Positions 26,850 through 31,105 of a DNA stretch of 31,105 nt are shown in pieces; within the stretch, counting starts at the first letter, position 1, and the number at the start of each line of letters is the position of its first letter. This stretch comes from Sporisorium sorghi (Eukaryota > Basidiomycota > Ustilaginomycetes > Ustilaginales > Ustilaginaceae). The stretch lies in assembly GCA_023212695.1 (NCBI GenBank), contig JALCCG010000209.1, forward strand, positions 6,684 through 37,788, written 5' to 3'. The position numbers and the translations under genes are program-made. The notes beneath the pieces were generated by a model that saw only the letters and a list, made by a program, of their open reading frames with translations, was not told the origin of the DNA and made no database searches.

Positions 26850-29811
26850 TCACATGACGCCTCCATGGCGCGCCCACGTGAGGCACTGGCTGAGCGTATC
26901 GAGCAGCGGCGTGGCCGGGTGCTGGATCATCTCGTGCGAAGGAGTTTGCTGCCACGCTGTTGAGGCGCCGTTCGACGACGTCCCTCCCGCCGCTGCTGCT
27001 GAAGCACCCGTTGGATCCGCACTGCTGCCATTGGCGCCGTGCCGGTGGTCGCCGCGGCCGTCACTGCCGCCGGGAGCAGAGGGAGACCACGCTGCGCCGC
27101 CGTAGCTCCCAGCTTCGCTGTTGACGCTGCGATGATGATTCCCGTGCGACGAGGCGTGGCTGAGCACCATGTTCGCGTGGCCGATGTGTTTGGAATAGAG
27201 GTCGAGGAACATGTTGATCAGCTCGATGCTTCCTGTGATCGCAGCGAAAAGCACAGTGAGATGGTCAGTCGACTGATACTAGCCGTTTGTCTGCGCAGTT
27301 TTGAAACTTACTTGATCGATCGCGTGGCAACAGCCGCTCAGGGTACTCGGCCAGCACGTTCATCAGGAACAGCACCGACCTGGTCAGCGCCCAGTGGAAC
27401 CACAGCGGCAGCACGAGCACGTTGAGCGAGACCTCGTTCCAAGCCGTCCTACCGTCCACGCCGTTCGCGGCCCCACCCTGCGCGCCCATCCCGCCGCCAC
27501 TCAGCGTGGGCAGGCATACGAGCTCGAGCGAGCGCAGCGCGCCCTCGACGCCGCGCGTCAGGCTCTCCCTCAGCGTTCGGCTGCGCAGACTCTGCAGATC
27601 CGCCTCGGAGCTTGTCTTGTCCAGCCCGCCTCGTGTGTGTGCGGAGACCTGGCCGAGGCTGCCGTCCCACAGCGTCGAATCCAAGAAATCGCAGCCGATG
27701 GAGGCGATCAACACTCGCGCGAGGAACAGGTCGAGGTAGAGCATGCTCTCCGCCTCGCCGATGGCGTCTGCATCCAGTCGGCCCGCCATCTCGTCCTGGC
27801 ACGAGTCGAGGTCTTCAAACGCACCCAGCACGGCATTCAAGCACGAAGGTGCGTCCGTCGCCGCTCGTGCTCCCGCCGCCACCCCCGCAGCCGCACCTTC
27901 GCCGCTGTACCCATCGCGGCACGACGGGCAGCTGCGCGACGGGCTGTCGTTCGACGCACTCGTCGACGCCTTCTCCCCCTTACCGTACTCTGCGTTGCCA
28001 CTGCCCGCGATGTGATACGCCTTGCTCAAGATCCACGCGATGCGCGAGTGGATGATAAGCACGCGATCGCGCAGCGTCGTGCGCTGCGACAAACCCTTGG
28101 TGTACTGCAGCGAGTCGCACACTGCATGCGGCGACGAGAGCCCGGCGATGGAGGGTGTGCCCTCCATGCACGCCTGGTGGATCTCGGTGATGTACGCACT
28201 CAGCCAAACCCGCAGCAGATCCTGCTTGCCCAAATCGCGTGGCGGCGGGAGGATGCTCATGATCTCGCCCATGGTCATCATCGCAGGGTGCTGCTGCTGC
28301 CTCAGAAACTTGGCCGACCACCATCGCGCCAGCCGCGAGGCCATCCACGCGCGCTTCCCGCCGAACCACGACGCGAACAGGCTTGCGCCCACGATCTCCT
28401 CGACGCCGATGCCGAGTTCCGGATCGAGCTCCTTCTCGAAATGCAGGTTCGACTGCAGCTGCGAAGAGCGGTAGGCGGAGGAGGACGAGAAGAGCGTCTC
28501 GTAGACGTCGGAGCAGGGGAAGCTCGGGTCGTCGGTCTGCAGGCGTGCAATGAGGTCTTTTTTGAGTGGAACGTGCAGCCGGTTCAGCTGGGCGTGGTGC
28601 AGCGATGCGACGCACACCACCGAGGTGAGGATCATCGGCGACATGATCGCATCAGGCCGGTAAGTTGGGAAGCCAAAGCTGTACTGGTCGAGGTAGTCGG
28701 CAAAGAAGCGGAAGAGCACCACCGCGTCGGAGGGCGACACGAGGTCTTGCTTGATGACGTTGGGGCGTGGATCTTTGCTGCCCACGTCCGAGGTGGGCAT
28801 CCTGTAGAGGTTGGGGAATACGCGCTCGCCCGACCGCGACGACAGCTCCTTTTTGCGATCCAGCACGCTCATGCGCAGCTTTTGGATTGCTGATAGCGGC
28901 CGAGACGCCTGGTCGTTCTCGTCGTCGGTCTGGAACGCTCCGCGCTCGGCGGTTGTAGTCACACCGTCGTCATCCTGCTGCAATGTATGGTCGCCCTGCA
29001 ACGACGTGTTCGCTTCGACAGTAGCAACCAGCGAGCCCAACAGCCCGTTCGCGCCGGTGTCTGCCGCATGCCCAGAAGTAGCCCGTTCCGCATCGCGAGG
29101 CGACAAGTGCGCAGTGGCGGACGGATAGCTCGAAGCCGAGCCGCTATGGACATCAGCATAGATGGGACTCCCGCCTGTATGCGAGTGACTACAGCTGCTG
29201 CTGCCGTACGCCAGATGCTGCATATCGTTGTTGGACGTCGTTCTGTGATCGCTCGCAATCGTACGTCTGCGCTTCTTGGACGCACCGCCGTCTCGCTCGT
29301 GCATCCTCGTCCCTCCGCCGCCGCTGCCGTTGCCGCTGGGCGAGTCGCGCGACCTCGGAAAGCTGCTGCGCTTGTTGTTGCTGCTGCTGCTGCTTTGCAT
29401 ATCGAATGAATCCGCATTCTGCGCATTGCCTCCTCCGCCGGCCATCTGCTTCTCCAGAAAGCTCTGCAACGACCCCTCGAGCGCCGCCAGCTGATGCTGC
29501 ACCCGCATCTGCCAGCTCAGCGGCTCCTTTTTGCCCTGCAGCTCGCAATTGACACCGAGGCGCAGGCATCTTCGACACGAGGCCGCGTTGTCGCCTTCAA
29601 AGACGCATTTGACTTTGCTCTGGCGGCAGCGGAAGCAGGTTTGGGTGCGTTTGGGTTTGTCTGGATCGTCGTCGTTGCTGTTCTTGGCGGGTGGGCTTGT
29701 GTCGTTCGAGGCCGAAGCCGATCGCATGGTTGTGGTGGATGAGGGGGCTGACATGGAGGCGGTTGATTGCGATGCGCTCGTCGTCGGTGTGGCCATGATC
29801 GACGTGCTCAT
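26850..29811 (-). CDS. Zn2Cys6 (GAL4-type) transcription factor
   Basis: Nuclear DNA-binding regulator, 960 aa, encoded by complement(27312-29811) and complement(26850-27232). A 78-nt GTAAGT...CACAG intron replaces the read-through tail with SIELINMFLDLYSKHIGH and beyond. The zinc cluster is at residues 59-89 (CFRCRQSKVKC, then CRRC), with spacing C-x2-C-x6-C-x9-C-x2-C-x6-C; the long third gap is within the family's range. Residues 1-50 are Ser/Thr-rich, and about 130-260 is a Ser/Asn/Gly-rich linker. The later part (VVLFRFFADYLDQYSFGFPTYRP, ASLFASWFGGKRAWMASRLARWWS) looks like a helical regulatory domain, only loosely like PF04082. The end is Ala/Gly/Ser-rich. The Met at 29811 is preferred over 30063, since the 84 extra residues look like leader. 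Its targets are unknown. Confidence 0.88.
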
Positions 29812-30733
29812 CTTGGGCGTGGTGAGATAGTGGAGAAGACGGTCGAGAAGAACATCCAACGAGGAAATGCGAGGAAAGGGTCCACAACTTTGTGTGCTAT
29901 GAAGGTCACAGGCGAGATTGCGCACGCGGCCGCTGCTCGGCAACCAAAAACGGCGAGGGGCGCTGTGGATAAGGCTTGCAGAGAGAGCGTCGCTGATTGG
30001 CTTCCCCCACATCGACGAATGACCGCCTGAGATAACTAGCCAAATCTCTCTCGAAATTGCCATGTGGTTTCAACCTACAGATACGGGCTTGTCTCTGTTT
30101 CTCTTTCCTCTAAGGCTGCACGGCATGCTATCACTGCGCGAAGACAAAAGGGCTCACATGACCAGGTTGCATGCCTGGTTGAGCGGCCGAGATAGCTCTG
30201 CCGCTGCAGCGGTCCCGTGGTGTGCTGCAACACGACCGGTCAACTTCGTCTCCTCTAGATTTCATGCGAGGAAAGGCGCACACCGTTGCTTGATGCATGC
30301 ACACAAAGCGGTGTTTGAATCGCACAAACTGCAGTGTCGAAACGCTCTCTCTTCTTTTCTCACACCTCGCGAGCTTGGTCCGGTCTCCCACCTCAGCTCT
30401 CTGCTCTCATGCAACCATCCGTGCGCTTTTCTGCAGAGCCCTGCTCACATGCATTGTTTGAGAGAAGGGTATCTATCTAATCGCATTGTATCAAAGTTCG
30501 TGACAGAAAAAAGGTCGGACAGTCCCGTCCTAGTACAGCAGAGACACTGGCAGGACGGTCGCAAACGGGGGGAAGAAAGGAGGGATCCGGGAACAAGTCA
30601 TTAGGAAAGAGCAGCGAAGGGAGCCGCAGATTCGTTGATCGGACGTGATTGGTGCAAATGTCTGCGCGCGGGCAGTCGGCTGTGATACCGCCGACGCGCG
30701 GACTGCTGTCATCCGGCTGTAGCCCCTCTCGTA
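29812..30733. promoter_or_regulatory. Promoter region of second regulator
   Basis: 922 bp between the regulator's start and the stop of the next minus-strand gene. The plus-strand ORF 30062-30604 (180 aa) has no motif and an unlikely composition. I see no repeat or RNA gene. Confidence 0.5.
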
Positions 30734-31001
30734 TCACTTTGGCAAGGTGGCAACAGGGATATCGCTCTCGCCAGCCAACCCGTCCTTGTCCGATACGCTC
30801 GACTTTTCCAAGTAGGCGGGGGCCTCCTCCTGCTCGATGGTCTGGAATTGATCGATCAAGGTGGTGGAGAACTTACGAGCGGGGACCTTGGCAGCGAACA
30901 GCACTTCGAGCTCTCCGTATGTCCTGTGTATTGGTGAAGGCGGAAGCAAAGAAGCGGAGAACGAAGAGGTGGGAGAAGAGTCAGGAACGAGGAGAGGAAA
31001 C

Positions 31002-31052
<51 letters not shown>

Positions 31053-31105
31053 AGGTTTTTGACAAAAAAAAAAAAAAAACCCACTGATGTCCAGAAACGC
31101 CCCGG
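30734..31105 (-). CDS. C-terminal end of an unrecognised protein (partial)
   Basis: The last exon, complement(30734-30923), encodes TYGELEVLFAAKVPARK, a FSTTLIDQFQ segment and an acidic, Pro-containing end, with stop TGA at 30734. A preceding exon fragment, complement(31085-31105), fits in frame as RGVSGHQ when an intron from 31084 to 30924 (GTGGGT...ACACAG, 161 nt) is removed. The intron contains long poly-T on the coding strand and is longer than others here. The gene continues beyond the window. I do not recognise the family, and the upstream exon is tentative. Confidence 0.55.
31003..31079. repeat. Two long poly-A runs (48 and 16) in a presumed intron
   Basis: 31003-31050 is 48 consecutive A and 31064-31079 is 16 A, separated by GAAGGTTTTTGAC. 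They lie within the intron of the partial gene at the right edge. Their length may be inaccurate, as homopolymers elsewhere in this assembly are suspect. Confidence 0.85.

Noticed and set aside
27394..28893. 499-aa plus-strand ORF opposite the second regulator
   Set aside because: Arg/Ala/His-rich low-information translation, antisense to a supported Zn2Cys6 gene.
29812..30063. 84-residue N-terminal extension of the second Zn2Cys6 factor
   Set aside because: No domain-like content; the Ser/Thr-rich start at 29811 fits these regulators better. Not excluded.
30062..30604. 180-aa plus-strand ORF in the last promoter region
   Set aside because: No recognisable motif or compositional support.

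Overview
The window looks like nuclear DNA of a smut-type basidiomycete (Ustilaginomycotina such as Ustilago, Sporisorium or Moesziomyces is my best guess). The grounds are GC-rich compact genes, short GT-AG introns of about 70-100 nt, low-complexity Ser/Gly/Asn-rich regulators, and a gene complement that includes Zn2Cys6 factors, a secreted type-B esterase and an ELO elongase. The species cannot be fixed from the sequence alone. I see no rRNA, tRNA, CRISPR array or prokaryotic signal.

Layout. 1-1220 (+) is the C-terminal part of a GH13 alpha-glucosidase. 1367-2884 (-) is a class-I-like glutamine synthetase family protein that shares a 456-bp divergent promoter with an aldehyde dehydrogenase (3341-4841, +). 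This is followed by a seven-exon short-chain dehydrogenase (5271-6614, +) and a convergent oligopeptide transporter (6964-9369, -). The GS-like, ALDH and SDR genes together could form an amine or amino-alcohol catabolic module working through gamma-glutamylated intermediates; this is inference.

The middle holds an FAD monooxygenase of the salicylate-hydroxylase type (10634-11977, -), a divergent Zn2Cys6 regulator (13485-16106, +), and a tail-to-tail small EthD-domain protein (16131-16595, -). This grouping suggests a regulated aromatic or phenolic oxidation locus. A secreted carboxylesterase/lipase follows (17684-19623, +). Its promoter is interrupted by 10 Ns between two poly-C runs, and the two flanks are corrupted copies of the same sequence, so the gap is probably an artefact.

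The right third is all on the minus strand: an ELO fatty-acid elongase (21176-22249), an alpha-methylacyl-CoA racemase ending in a peroxisomal AKL signal (22762-24051), a six-exon Gfo/Idh/MocA oxidoreductase with an internal cysteine motif (24360-26073), a second Zn2Cys6 factor (26850-29811), and the 3' end of an unrecognised gene (30734-31105) whose intron contains long homopolymers. The 1.55-kb spacer between the esterase and ELO genes is AT-richer and carries a 158-bp foldback, MITE-like element.
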